Source of the DNA: Atherinomorus stipes
Lineage: Eukaryota > Chordata > Actinopteri > Atheriniformes > Atherinidae
Length of the DNA: 64,000 bases
NCBI GenBank assembly: GCA_023101725.1
Contig: JALJCO010003102.1
Coordinates: 409,454 to 473,453, forward strand
Direction: 5' to 3'
The position numbers were made by a program, and so were the translations under genes. The notes under the pieces were generated by a model. That model was not told the origin of the DNA and searched no databases. It saw only the letters and a program-made list of their open reading frames with translations. Of the stretch, positions 47,101-59,345 are shown piece after piece (position 1 is the stretch's first letter; each line of letters begins with the position of its first letter).

Positions 47101-47907
47101 TGAGAATAGATGCTGAATAATGAAAGGACATAGCTTCAAGATCTAAAATGTAGTATAAGGCCAATGCGGAGATGTAATCATCACTGTCGAACACTATGCT
47201 CCAGCCTGATCTAATGGCAGGATATATAAAAGCCATGATGCTTCACAGTACCAAAACTTTGTGATTTCACAATAGATGGATTTCTGGACAGCTTCATCAC
47301 TGAGGTGTGTGAGCAATTAGGGGGCACAGGGTGTTTCTCATCATTTGTTTGGCAGAGACAAGTTTCACAGAAGAGATGACAAGGCAGATAACTGTACCAA
47401 TAGGCGACAAAGATGAATGGAAATGGTTCATTATTCAGATAGGATCACAGACCTTTGCCAAGAGCAGAAGATTGTGGATTCAGAGCAGTAAAAGGGCAGA
47501 CTGGGGTCCCACTTGTCCTGAAGGCAGCAAAGTCTTTCCAGTGCTCATTTAGTGTCCCAAAATGCAAATCTCTGAAAATAGACTCATAGAATTTAGCACT
47601 TTTAATGACACCGAAAACATAATTAGATGCTTCTAAGGATTTGTGTGCATGCAGATTTTCCTTTGTATAAAAGCTGGACTTCTCCTATATCAGGCCACCA
47701 ATTACTCATTTAGAAATGTCTAACATTCTGTCAACAATAATTACAGAAATACTTAGGCTAATTAGTCAGCCTATTTGGTATCAAGCTAACTATTATTAAT
47801 AATTAGATTTAGATAAATTAAAAAAGCAGGCTAACTGGTTTGTTACAAGCTGTGTGATCACAGTATTCTTAGCTTCTAAATGTGGCAGGTTGCAAAGTAG
47901 TTATAAC
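44181..47907. other. Long non-coding stretch
   Basis: No gene or repeat family recognised in 3.7 kb apart from short CA runs (about 44697-44717) and homopolymers (9 G at 45430-45438). A 222-codon plus-strand open frame at 45926-46594 is the longest non-transposon frame of the window, but it crosses a TA-rich tract (about 46170-46200) and shows no motif, so I treat it as chance. Confidence 0.5.
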
Positions 47908-49168
47908 TAGGGAGGTGCCGATTTCCGGTTTCAAGGTATACCACGGTATAAAAACGTAGCGGTATGAAAACCATTACATTTTCTGTCATACCCTCATACC
48001 TTGACCATGGTTTGCACTTCATTCTGTCTGATAAAACACAGCGAGAGAGTGCAAGCCCTGCCCTGACACACACTCCCAGTCTGGTCTGAAAATAACACTA
48101 GGCGCCAAATGCAACTAAAGTTTCCGTTTGGTGAGTAAATCTCAGACGACGACCACTACATGGCGAGTAAATGTTTCTATTAAATTAGTGACATTTAGTT
48201 GATGTCTGCCTGTATGAACGATGCACATGTAGACAGATACAAACGCACTCGTAACACGAGGAGACCCCCCCCCCCACTACGTTACTCACGTTTATTACTA
48301 GCGTTTAGCTCAGGCTGATTGAAAGCTCAGTGAACTGGAGAGTAAACCAGTAAACACTTCACTTCAGTGAGAAGCTTTGGAGGCGTCGCAAGACACCTTC
48401 TGCACTCTGGGTCTGCTCCATTTACTGCCCGGGCAACTGAGTAGCGAGTCGGGCGGGCGGAGTTCTAATTGTCATCCGCTCAGATCCACCAGCATGTTGT
48501 TCCAGTTTGATAAATAATGTCGACTTAAAGCTCAAACTGCTTTACACTGTTATTGTCCAGTACAGCAAACAATTGCAAGCTTATAACTTTATTATGAACT
48601 TTTATTCTTTTATGATCAACTTCGCTCTGACAGACCCATACTTTATTTTGTTAAAGCATCTTTTTACCTGCAAATGTTTTCCTTCCATTTAAGTGGCAAA
48701 AGATTGTGAAAGAGGTTATATCCACATCTTGCCAATGCAAACGCCAATAAACATGATGGGGAAAAAATACAGATGTTCCAATAAAGGGCATTGTTCAACC
48801 AAAATAAGTTGTTTTTATTTACCCAGACACTTAAAAAGAACATTTAAGAGCACTGTCATGATACCATGGTATTTATTTATTTATTTATTTATTTTTTGGT
48901 TATACTGTTAAGATCCCCGAGGGGAAATTAGGGCTCTGCATTTTACCCATCTCTGTATCAGAGAGCAGTGGGCTGCTACTTTAAGTGCCCGGGGAGCAGT
49001 TAGTGGGGGTTAATGACCTTGCTCAGGGGTCCACAGTGGTTCACCTGAATGTCGTGTCGGGGACTCAATATACCGGTATAAGGGGTATATATCACGGTAT
49101 ACCGTGATACCGTCATATTTTAGCTCAAGGTTATCATACCATCAGAATTTCATACTGGCACATGCCCA
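47908..49168. mobile_element. hAT-type non-autonomous element, 1.26 kb
   Basis: The ends TAGGGAGGTGCCG and TGGCACATGCCCA are inverted partners. GTTATAAC flanks both sides (47900-47907 and 49169-49176), a perfect 8-bp duplication. Near both ends lie GGTATACC-rich blocks: CAAGGTATACCACGGTATAA (about 47932-47951) and TATCACGGTATACCGTGATA (about 49089-49108). The middle is GC-richer, contains 10 C at 48267-48276 and lacks a transposase frame. An unrelated repeat sits at 48870-49075. The type resembles a fish hAT family with GGTAT-rich ends. Confidence 0.9.
48870..49075. repeat. Interspersed repeat nested in the hAT element
   Basis: A TTTA tract leads into CCCCGAGGGGAAATTAGGGC, CATTTTACCCATCTCTGTAT, GCAGTGGGCTGC and GCCCGGGGAGCAGTTAG, then ACCTTGCTCAGGGGTCCAC. 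This order is known to me from a common fish repeat, perhaps a SINE or LINE tail. Limits are approximate. Confidence 0.6.
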
Positions 49169-49355
49169 GTTATAACTAAATAGAGCATTTTTACTTATTA
49201 AGACACAAGTTGATCTGGAATCACCATCATCCTGCTGATTACCGCAGCAAAAGCTGGTAAGATCATTTGGAAATTCAGCTTATCAGCTTACATGTTTCCC
49301 AAATCTACATTAGGATTCTAAGCTGGAAAAGTTTGTTTTGGACTTGAGTTATTTG

Positions 49356-50335
49356 TATTTGATTTGTACTTGTATTTGTTTATTTAAAAGGGACAATGCA
49401 TTTTTAGCAATAGGGATTTAAAATCATGTCAAAGTCCACACATATACACACATCTCCTGTCCAAACACGTCCTCCGTTCCCACCAATGACCATCCACCCC
49501 ACCCTCAACACACGCAGAGTACATACAGTCAACCGAAAACTCAACCCCATCCCACAACCTCCTCACCCACCCTAACATAGCAAATCCCTCCTCCAGCATC
49601 CACTCACCTTCACAGCCCCCCTCCCCTAGCCACCACCACCTATTTACAGAGCACCCTCATGTAAATTCATCTATCCCAAACAATCCACGCTCCCGAATCT
49701 CCACCGCAGTCTAGTGACGTCAACAAGTCACTTTCACACCGCCCCCCTCCCACAACAAATACATCATCTACAATCAGTGAAGTTATAAAACACATAATTG
49801 TAAATGTAAACATATAGTAATAAATAATAATATTAATAATGATAATAATGATAATAATGATGATGATGATGATAGCAAAAACACACAAAAATCATTCATC
49901 TTTTGTTCCAAAAAAGTCAACTTATTCCAAATTGTGAGGGCAGCTCTGGTTTTCCAGTAACCATGACTTAAGATATTTGTGAAAGAGCTGACTGCAGGCA
50001 TCTCTCTCATAGACATTGGTATAGAATTCCAAGTTTTAGAGGCGCAATAGGAAAAAACTGCATGTCCTTTTTTCGACATGGAATGATTCAGTCACCCCTG
50101 GAACTTGCTTTTGTTGATCTATTATGATTTTTCCTGACAAATTCTTGTGATGGGGAGGGAGCTAGACCATTCAGAATTTTATAAACCAGGATTGAGTCCA
50201 CATATTTGAGCATGTTTTCCCAAATTCGTAATTTTATAATTTCATAATTAAATTTACAATATAGATATATTTTTCTTTCAAACGATAAAAATCTGTGTTT
50301 TTTGAAGAGCTTTGTTAGAATCCTGTGACTGAACT
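49356..50335 (-). mobile_element. LINE 3' end with decayed C-terminal frame
   Basis: On the minus strand LVYKILNGLAPSPSQEFV and NRSTKASSRGD (about 50090-50190) lead into KKGHAVFSYCASKTWNSIPM (about 49990-50070), the pattern of LINE C-termini where LNGLAP, TR-A--GD and F---A---WN-LP follow one another. A stop and a frameshift lie near 50090. The 3' untranslated part is long, includes an ATG/AAT-repeat (about 49815-49875), and ends with TTTTAAATAAACAAATAC on the minus strand. 5' limit approximate. Confidence 0.78.
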
Positions 50336-50401
50336 ATGTTTTAACCCCATGAATGCATGTATATGAGTTCTCGCTGTTGAGTGTACAACAGCAGTGCTTT
50401 A

Positions 50402-51160
50402 AGTCCCAATATACCCCCAGCCCTACTTTTTAGACCTATCCATAAATTTTGCGTGTTCCCGTGAAGGCAGTGCTGTCCCAATTCTTCTTTGCATGTCGTG
50501 GTAGTGGACATAACAAGGGGTAGTGTGGGTATGAATCGCCCTTCAGAGTGAGGGGTGTCAGATGCTGAGCTGAGGAAGGGCCAGGAAAAAGGCTTAGAGA
50601 GCTTTACGCCATCATTTGCATACTGAATCAAATAACAACAATCTCCTGAGAGCAACAGAACTAGGAGAAGAAAACTCACAAATGCACATATGTACAAATT
50701 ACACATTTGTTCGTAGCGTTATCCAGACTAGCCACGCTAGCTAGGCTAAAATACTGACGAAAAGCTTGCGAAGGCTTTTCGGCAGTTTACAAGAGACTAC
50801 AGTCGTCAAAGGTGACTTCTTCTCCGTTTGGTTGTTTTGCTTATTAAGTCAAAGACAATTATAGTCTCACGCACATCCCAGAAGAAATATAAAATGGGTG
50901 CTGAATGCAAGTAGAGTGCAAACTGAAAGAATAGGGATCCGCACACCAGCGAATGCTCCCCAGGAAGATTTAATACATACTGTACTGTTTTGGGCTTCTA
51001 CCCTTCTTCAGACTACACAGTCGCTTACATGCCTAAACGTAAATGCAGTAAGTGGTGTCCCATGGAAGGTTACAAAGCGCTACCCCATGTGGCTTCCATT
51101 CGAGGCTGTAGTGGGAGTGGGGGAGGGCTAGTGGTTGAAAGTAGGGGGAACATTGGGACT
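50402..51160. mobile_element. DNA transposon with AGTCCCAAT ends
   Basis: AGTCCCAATATACCCCCAGC on the left and GGGGGAACATTGGGACT on the right are inverted. The flanks GTGCTTTA (50394-50401) and GAGCCTTA (51161-51168) agree in 6 of 8 bases, a worn 8-bp duplication as in hAT elements. No transposase is readable. The minus-strand frame of 121 codons (50341-50706) across the left part has no motif. Confidence 0.65.
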
Positions 51161-51168
51161 GAGCCTTA

Positions 51169-52175
51169 GTCTTTGTGCCCCTAAAAGTGCAGTTACAGAA
51201 TGTCCTTTTTTTAAAGCGTGTATTCCATTATTAGTGAACACTGAACATGCCATTAAATTTGATGAGCTTTATCTTGGATAAACAGTTGTTTATTTTCCAT
51301 AGATTGAAAATAAGAACACAGCTATGTTTAATTTCAGTTACAACTCAGAAAAATTATTTCTCACATGCCGAGTTTATGCTGATGCCAGATAGATTTTTTT
51401 TTCTGTAGAAAGATAATAGGATTTAACTGTTTTGCAATAGCAGAATATTCTTACTAAATGAGACAGATGGTCCCAAACCTCAGTCCCACTTAAGTGGCCT
51501 TATGAGATCAAGAGTTTCAACTCTCTCTACTCCTCTGGGTTTAAAACTTCTTTGAACCAAAGTTACTGGTAATTATTTAAGAAATGATTTCATTGCCCTG
51601 CTGGGTACAGTACAGTACAGTATGTGTAAATTAATGACAGCATGATAAAAGATTTGTCTTGCCACAGCTTACTGCATCCTGACTGCATGTCAATTTGAGC
51701 ATCCAACCAACCATTCCCTATGAATTTGTCTTTGTGTTTATGCCTGTTTCGTTAACCTTTGATCCACGGAGCAACACATCAGCACCTCCACAGGCATATG
51801 AGACCACGGTGGATGATTCCAGCAAGGTCATTCTTTTTCTAGCTATTGATCACCCTGTAGATCAGTGCAGTAACCATTAAAATGTAAAGTCAAGCACTGC
51901 TAAATCCAATCACTGGAAGCCAAAGGGATTATATCACTCCCTGCATTGAGAGACTTTATGATTTGGAACAAATTGCCATTAGGGTGATGCTGTAAAACAA
52001 AGTGAACTGCTCACATACTTAAAGCATCATGCCTGTGTAACTAAGAAAAGATTCAGACATACAATATATTTAGCATAATTCTTCATTAAATATTGCACGG
52101 TGATGACTGAAATGTTAATGCAGACAGATATTTTTTAAGTTAAGTATATTTTGTATAAGTAGCTAAAGAATCCTC
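51169..52175. other. Non-coding stretch
   Basis: No gene recognised. A short GTACA repeat (TACAGTACAGTACAGTA) lies at about 51607-51621. Confidence 0.5.
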
Positions 52176-52405
52176 ACTTCCTCCCACATTCTAAGCGATT
52201 TTGGTTAATTGGTTGCTCTAAAGTGTCTATAAGACTGAGTGTGAGCAGTAAGTGTCTGTCTCTCTGTGTTCGCCCAGCGATAGACTGGTGATCTGTCCAG
52301 GGTGTACCCTGCCTCTTGCCTGCTTATTGCTGGGATAGACTCCAGATACAGTAGATCTCTGAATTGGACTAAGCAGTATAAAAAAATAGATGGATGGATA
52401 GAAGG
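52176..52405 (+). mobile_element. LINE 3' tail (RTE-like)
   Basis: GGTTAATTGGTTGCTCTAAAG, then CAGCGATAGACTGGTGATCT, GTCCAGGGTGTACCCTGCCT, and GCTGGGATAGACTCCAG, closing in a GGATGGATAG tail. I know this order as the 3' end of an abundant fish non-LTR family, probably RTE/Rex3. No coding part is present. Confidence 0.78.
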
Positions 52406-55400
52406 AAGTGGCTAAAGAGGGGAAAAAAACAAATTATTTGAAAAGGTTTAGAGACAAACATGAAGGGGCACCAAAAACAGACAGAGAAGATAAGTATGTC
52501 AAAAGACAAGATTGTTGAGTTTAAGAAGTTGTTCCCTGGCCAACACGGAATTTGAGTTGCTAAGATACTTGTTGGAAGAAAACTGAGAGAGATCAACAGT
52601 CTTTGTAAATTGTTCCACATGCCTCAGTGACTCTACAGCTGATCTCGTCAGGTTTGACAGCTCCCCATTCTGCTGGACATGAATTGATTTTTCACCTCAG
52701 GCCTGGCACTGTTTTCACTGCATTCAGGGTTTATACCCATCTACCCTCCACATCTGTATGTTGGATTAGGATGTGTTGAGGACTGAAAAAGGGAAAAGAC
52801 CTGCATCCAGAAAAAGAGAAAGCATCTAGTACTGCAACAGAATAAACTCACCATAACATGTGACATTATGGAGGCAATAATAATTAGTATAGTATTTTCA
52901 GTGGGATTGATAATATATTGCAATGAGGAAACAGAAAGCAGATGATTACTGTTTAGTTTAGAAAAATGATTTGATGAGCCTGGCTCAGCATGGGGTAGCC
53001 ATTCATCAGTCACAACTGGAGGTGAGTTTAAGGACTGGCCAACAAAAGGCTGCTCATGTTAACGTCAGCTCTATGAATGTCAATGTCTCCCAACAACCTC
53101 TCTGAAGAGCTTTGAAATAATCAGTGTCCAAATATTTAACTCCTAAATATCAAACTGTTACGTGGTGAATTTGCAAACAGCTTGGGAATTTACGATTGGA
53201 TTTCTAAACCCTTCACATCAGCAGAAAAGCTGGTTTGAATGTTCACCATGGACAATCAATATGGATAATCAGTTCATCTATACTGACTTACTGTAAGTCT
53301 CAGACTGGATTGATCCTCATAAGGGATAAACTGACTCCAAACTCTGTTAGTCTGAGCCCAAAATTACTGGGTTCTGTGACATTTTTATATCATTTTGATA
53401 ACACAATTACAGTTCTTTCTGCATACAGTATGACTTTGAGTTGTGTTTAGAATGTTACAGATAAGCTGACACATTTATTCTCAGTAAAAAAAAAAAGTGA
53501 ACTTCTACATGTCAGATGTTTTTATGACATTAATGTCTAACAAAAAGGCTCAGAGAGATTTTCATTCACACTCGGATGATATTGTTTTGTTACCTCTGAT
53601 GCAGACACTGGATGAAACACTGATGGGACAAACATCCTTGTCTCTTGGTGTTATTTACACAAAGGTCTCATTCATGAGTCAAATTAATATTGGCACTCAG
53701 TGTTCAGCGCTTATAATGAGCAATATAATTATCCAATTATATTCCTAATGGTCTGCGCTGACTTTCAATTCGACCAGATATGAATTCTTCTTCAGGTTTT
53801 GTCACTTTCCAGTGGAAAGCTATCAGTTGATCAGATAGCTAATATGAAATTAATCATTAAATATAAAATCAGTTTAAAAAATTGTTTGTTGTTTTTTAAA
53901 TTAGGAGAAAAAAAAATCGATTTCGAGATCCTTTTAGCATGCTGCTGAGCATTTTCCCCTTGGGAATTAAGCATTTTGTTTTTGTCTTTTAATGTTTATA
54001 ATCAAATAAGTGATTTTGAGAACATGCAGCTTCATCTGGCAGTCATCATATTTGGTGTGTCCTCTCAGTGTGTTATCAAGATGGGATGTAAACATCCATC
54101 CTGCTACAAAAGGGGAAAAAAAAATACATGAGTCGCTCCACAGCTGATGCTTATCATCACTGGAAAATATAATGCTTTTGCCAGAGGCAGAACTCCACAG
54201 ATAACACGATTAGTTAACTTCCCATGTCCATATTTCCCTTTTTAAATGTACATCTATGATAAATAGTAACAAAGGAATGGCTAAAATCAGGGTGTCATTT
54301 CGTGGGAAAGAGGAATTATTTTTCTACTCATCTGTTTGTGCTCCGTAAAGATGTTGTCCCTGCTTCTTCTATTTAAACATAATTTGACTTTAATGTAAGT
54401 TGCATGGTTTAGAGTGAAGGTAATACATCTAGCTTCCCAATGAAGTCTTTTTTTTTTTGCATTTTACATTTTCACAACACACATTTTGACCTGCTGCAGA
54501 AGGAAAAGCACGGATGGAATTAATTAGAATTAATGATGACTAAGCTCCCTATAGTGTTGGAGTAAATCATGACAGTGAACCAGTAACCACAATGCCTCCC
54601 CCTACATGGACTTCATCCATCATCGATACATCCATGGATTTCCTGCCATGACAAGTCAATATTTGCTGGAGAAGAGATCTATAAAGAGTAGTCAGTTTTC
54701 ATAGACTTACTAATCATCCTCATTTGTATCGCCACTGACAGTGAGAGATGGGATCATTTGCATCCCATCCCATCAGGTTTTATCAGAACAACATCTAAGA
54801 AACAGAATACTTTGTGCCTCATGCTGTGGAATTTTTAAGGATACCATTCACGGTCATTCTCACAACTCAAATAAAATAATTGAAATCCTGTTTTTAAAAT
54901 TTGGACACAAGCCTCATTTTTCTTCAACCACGGAAAATACGGTACAAACCTTTTACTGCTAAATGCTCCTACAGTATGTTCACTTTCTGGATTCAAGCTG
55001 GTTTTGTAAACAATAAATTTATTTGTGACTGATATAAAATGTTGATTAGAAACAATTGTGATGAGAGCAATAAGACTAAATCTGCACCAGGGATGGTTCA
55101 TCCAATTAAGCAAATGATGTGGTGTTTTAAAAAATCATAAGATTGAGTTATGACAATGATTCAAATGTGAACGGTATCTCTGCCCCTTTTTGTGGTTGTT
55201 GAACAAAAAACACTGACAGTGTGTTGTACAAGCAGCAGTGCTCATCGACCATAAGTAAAATGAATGGAAGCATCAAATTCCTTGTGCTTCACTGCTCAGT
55301 GTACTGCCCTTGTAATTAGGATGACCTGTTTTTGTAATTGGTGAACTGGCATTTTGTTCCACGTTTCTCAGAGAATGCTCTGCCATTACGCCAGATTTAC

Positions 55401-56165
55401 ACCTTCATGTTTCAGGTGTCAACAGTCTCGCTTCTCATTCACTTTGATGGAGTGACGTCTAGTGTTACCAAGTTCTATTTTGTATTTGTCACTTGTCTTT
55501 GTTTGAATATTTTCTAGTAGGAAATTGGCTGAATAACCATGTTTTTTTGTTTGTTTGTTTTTTAAACTCATGGCTGCATTTGAAAGCATCAGGTCCATAC
55601 ACCATCAAGCAGTAATTCTTAAGGTGCCAGAGTTTTTTAGATAAAGTTTTTTCAAAAGGCTGTGGCTTGAAAGTGGTTAGAGATGAAGGCGTGCTGTAAA
55701 TGAGAACCAGCGTTTATGATGAAAGTAAATTTAATCTTTTCATTTGCATCTTGTTAAATTGCAGGTTGGCAGCCATATTAGATTAGACAAATGACTATAA
55801 TTTCTTCTTTTATGTTTCTGTTTTTTTTATGTACTCAAAATAAATAGAACGTAAACCAATGGTGGGAAAATGTCGTTGAAGTCAATAAATCAATGCAGGA
55901 AATTAATTATTTTTGGTTTATGTCATTTTATAAAGGGACATTGGATATTAATAAACATAAAATGTGAATATGATTATAGCAAAGCTAATTTCCATTTCTT
56001 AGCATTTAGCCAATCCTAATGTCCACAATACCCAACTGTCTCATAAAACTTTCTGATTCGCTTGTGATACACTTCCTCATTTTTGAAACACTGTACACCC
56101 AGACATCGTCATTGAGAAAATGCCAGAGATATTTCCTGAATTCTCCCACCCTGATCTTCGTTAAG
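52406..56165. other. Long non-coding stretch
   Basis: No gene or repeat family recognised in 3.8 kb. AT-rich, with A or T runs at 53486-53496, 54117-54124 and 54449-54458. Open frames here (up to about 98 codons) show no motifs. Confidence 0.5.
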
Positions 56166-56608
56166 CCTGGATCAGACTTCACGAATATAGCACGATTTTG
56201 GCCCGTCAGACACGTCGTAGACAGTCACTCACTGTCGTGCCCAATTCTACTTTGGGGGATTTCAGAAACGTCACGTCAGCGATTGACGATTTGGCGTCTG
56301 CGACGCTTCACGACCACGACGCACAAAGACTGGCGTGTCAGAGTTTTTGGGGTTGGTCTACCTAGTGTGAGAGGTCCTTCAACATGTTCCATGTTGCCAT
56401 GACTGATTGACAGCTGCTTGTCCCGCCTCCCCGTTCCGTGTCATCTCTTCCGACACCACATGATGATCAGACAGTTGTCCTGTCTGGTGCCATTCTTGTC
56501 GTGTGGCGATTCATGAGTACCAAGACACCGTCTGACTTTATAATTGTCTGTTAATCTGACATAGCGTCCATCGTGAACAATTAAAAAAAATTTGTAGTCT
56601 GATCCAGG
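56166..56608. mobile_element. MITE with CCTGGATCAGACT ends
   Basis: CCTGGATCAGACTTCACGA at the left and TAGTCTGATCCAGG at the right are inverted. The inside is rich in CG-containing words (ACGTCACGTCAGCG, GACGCTTCACGACCACGACG), unlike the AT-rich surroundings. TTAAG precedes the left end; the right flank has been replaced by the tRNA-like repeat, so the target duplication cannot be read. The 127-codon frame across its left half is a by-product. Superfamily open, Harbinger or hAT. Confidence 0.7.
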
Positions 56609-56765
56609 TGTGGCAAGTTATGCAACGGAGGGCCCAGGTGGTATTTGATCCCAGAGACCCCTGGGTGAGAGTCACGCACACTTACCAGTCAGCCAAAAGG
56701 ATATTTCTGCGGCCAAGTAGCCAGGGTGCATGATCGATCGGAGGCATAGTGACAGGACCCCACAC
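56609..56765 (-). repeat. tRNA-Glu-like repeat, second locus
   Basis: On the minus strand TTTTGGCTGACTGGTAAGTG, GTGACTCTCACC, GGGATCAAATACC and CTGGGCCCTCCGTTGC follow in the same order as at 30512-30935. The upstream part GTCACTATGCCTCCGA with ATCATGCACCCTGGCTACTT also matches the plus-strand unit at 30790-30850. It begins exactly where the MITE ends. A box and B box are recognisable but worn. Confidence 0.65.
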
Positions 56766-58189
56766 TGTCACACAAGCATTAGGTAAAGCCTCAAAAATGT
56801 CATTTCCAACATGTGCTGTTTCAGGTGCTTTATTATTGTGGAGGGCTAACCGCAGTTACTAACAGAGGCATCACTTTCACTGATACTAGCTGACCTTTAG
56901 TCGTACAGGACATAAATATTTCCCTCCAAAATCAGAGACATGAACAGCTGAGAAAGAACAGTGGAAAGGTTTTTAGATTCGTGTGGGTTCTCTGGAATCC
57001 ACTCTGTATCAAAACCTAGTGGTACAAAGTGGTAACAGGTTTTGGCGCTCTGAAGATATTATGGCGTAATTCATTTAGTATGTACAGTAGTTGCGCATCT
57101 CGAGTTAAAGCATCACATCCATGTAGCTCATGCCACAAGATTCACTTATGTTTATCCTTGCATCATTTATATGTTTTTTGACCAACTGTTGCTCACAACT
57201 TCCTCCGGTCCACTTAGTTTTGCAGTTAAGGCAGCATATTCCGCACATTCAACCGAGATATCACAGCAAATACCGGATCCAGAATGCCCCTGCTTCCAGC
57301 TAATGTTAAAGTAAATGGCAGAAACTCTGAATCAACATTCTTTGAGTTGTAAGGAATGTGCTTTATTTTAATAGTGAGCAGAGTTCACATACAGGACAAA
57401 GAGCATCTGTTGGCATCATTCAGCAGACAGTGAAAGCACCGCAGTGCAGTCACTCAGGTCAGTCTTATTATAAGTCAGTAGTTGGAAGAAGCATTCAGAG
57501 GTTGGACTGAAGCGAGAGTAAAACTCTGCTCCTTCATTTGTTATGCATTGGACACTGCCAACTATGACTCCTCCATTCTTGCATTATCATTATTATTATG
57601 TCCGTCATTATTAATTTGATTAAAATGTTCTTGTTTTATTGATTTATATCCTCAGATCTATTCTGTAATAATTTTTTCAGAGAACTGATTTTGACATTTT
57701 GTGTCATTTTGACACATGGACTAAACTGTACATCAGAACAGATGAAGTGATTTGTTGCTACTTTCAACAGTATTTCATTACAGCCTAATACTTCTTTGTA
57801 TGAATATAAAGCTGAGAAACTTTTTTCAAAAGAGTCAAGAATAGGCTGCTTCTGCGAGTCAAGCAGGCTTCCAGGGAGGAAAGAATGATGGAACAGTGAG
57901 AGGTGGTGTCAAGTCCACAGAGATTTTCAAAAGTATTTGCTGCAACAAATATGCATCTTTGTGGGTTTTTCTTGAATCTCTGACTGACTCCAAAGAACAT
58001 ACATCACAGAGCGTGCTTGAGTGTGAGGGTGTTGCTTGATTCTCCTCTCAGACCTCTCTCTGTATTATGGTGGTTTGTTAGACGATTTCATGATTCAGAG
58101 GTTTATAAGGAAAATCAGGACACATAAATGTAATGGTGATATTATTTTCTGTTGTAGATACTGATAACTTAGTTGGCCCTGTTTGCTTA
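56766..58189. other. Non-coding stretch
   Basis: No gene recognised. Open frame 57785-58000 (minus) has no motif. Confidence 0.5.
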
Positions 58190-58457
58190 TTACCTCTGCC
58201 AAGGAGGTAATGACATTGCCAGTATTTGTTTTTCTGCCTGTTAGTTTGCAAAATAAATTTATGACTGGATTTGGATGAAATTTTCAAGGAATGTTGATCA
58301 TTGAACAAGGAAGAACTGTTTAAATTTTGGCATTGATCTGGATCACCGTCTGGATCCAGGATTTTTGGGAGGATTCTTTATCATTGCAAGGTAGGGCCAT
58401 ATGGGGAACTGAGCTGCTTGGTGGAGGTCTGCGCTCTCCAAGTGCTTTTCTAGTTTT
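58190..58457 (+). repeat. Interspersed repeat starting ACCTCTGCCAAGGAGGT
   Basis: It opens ACCTCTGCCAAGGAGGTAAT, contains GGATTTGGATGAAATTTTCA, GATCTGGATCACCGTCTGGA and GGATTCTTTATCATTGCAAG, and closes GGAGGTCTGCGCTCTCCAAG with TGCTTTTCTAGTT. I recall this order from repeats in fish and invertebrates. The class is not known to me and no terminal repeat or duplication is evident. Confidence 0.65.
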
Positions 58458-58880
58458 TAATCTGTCTTTGGCATTAGAATCCGAGCTCAAATTGCAATTT
58501 TGTGTTTTTTTTTTTGTTGGTTTGTTTGTTTAGTTTATTTTGTAAATTATTTATTAATAGTCATTGTCTTATCTACAATATCCTGCTCTATGTTTTGGGC
58601 AATCAGGACAGGTTTCATGTAATTGCTTGAAAGGAGAACATGTGGATAAATTTGACAGAAAAAACTCAAATCCGAATCATTTCAAATACAATTCAAGCAA
58701 ATTTTACACTCTGTCACTTCCATCAAACAGTTATCTATCGTATTATTTGTCTCTCAGTTACATCATTGTTGAAGCGTGGAGGTGGTCACAATGAAAAACA
58801 AATGGCAACCACAACAACAAAAAAGATAAAATAGCTCTAGAACAAGCTGCTATAAGTGTAGTTTTATCTTAAGTATTTAA
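58458..58880. other. Non-coding stretch
   Basis: AT-rich with T runs (58506-58515) and no recognisable gene. Confidence 0.5.
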
Positions 58881-59341
58881 TAAAGGGGGTAACATAAAAT
58901 TGACTTTTTTGAGCTTTTCATTAAGTTATCATGTCATTCCCTCCCTGTAAAACATGCCCCGTTTTTTTTTTTTTTTTTTTTTTACTCATTCATGCATATT
59001 TGCGAAATTCCTGAATCTCCTGTGGAAACCAACATGGCTGCCAGAACGGCTGCTACCGCAAAGCACCTCCAAAACCATGAAGCTCCTCCCCCTTCCTTGC
59101 TAAGCTCCGCCCCACCAGAGCATGAGAGTGTTGTTATGAGTGGAGTGGGCGTGTCGGAAGCAGCAGGATGCATCTTAAAGGGGAAGCAGTGAATTTTAAA
59201 GGCATCAGATGCAGACATGGAGTGATGTCACATTTTTTAAGTTATTTTTTTATGTACTTCAAAACTACTGAAGGTAACACAGTTATTTAGTTGTGCCATA
59301 AAAGGTAATTATGTGCCTAATAATGACATGAAACCCCTTCT
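58881..59341. mobile_element. Possible TTAA-type MITE
   Basis: TTAA flanks both sides (58877-58880 and 59342-59345); the ends TAAAGGGGGTAAC and AAACCCCTTCT are partly inverted. It has 22 T at 58962-58983 and a GC-richer middle with CTCCGCCCC and GGGCGTG words. The arms pair poorly, so the call is tentative. Confidence 0.4.
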
Positions 59342-59345
59342 TTAA

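Noticed and set aside
56019..56402. 127-codon open frame on the plus strand
   Set aside because: Most of it runs through the MITE with CCTGGATCAGACT ends; composition follows the element.
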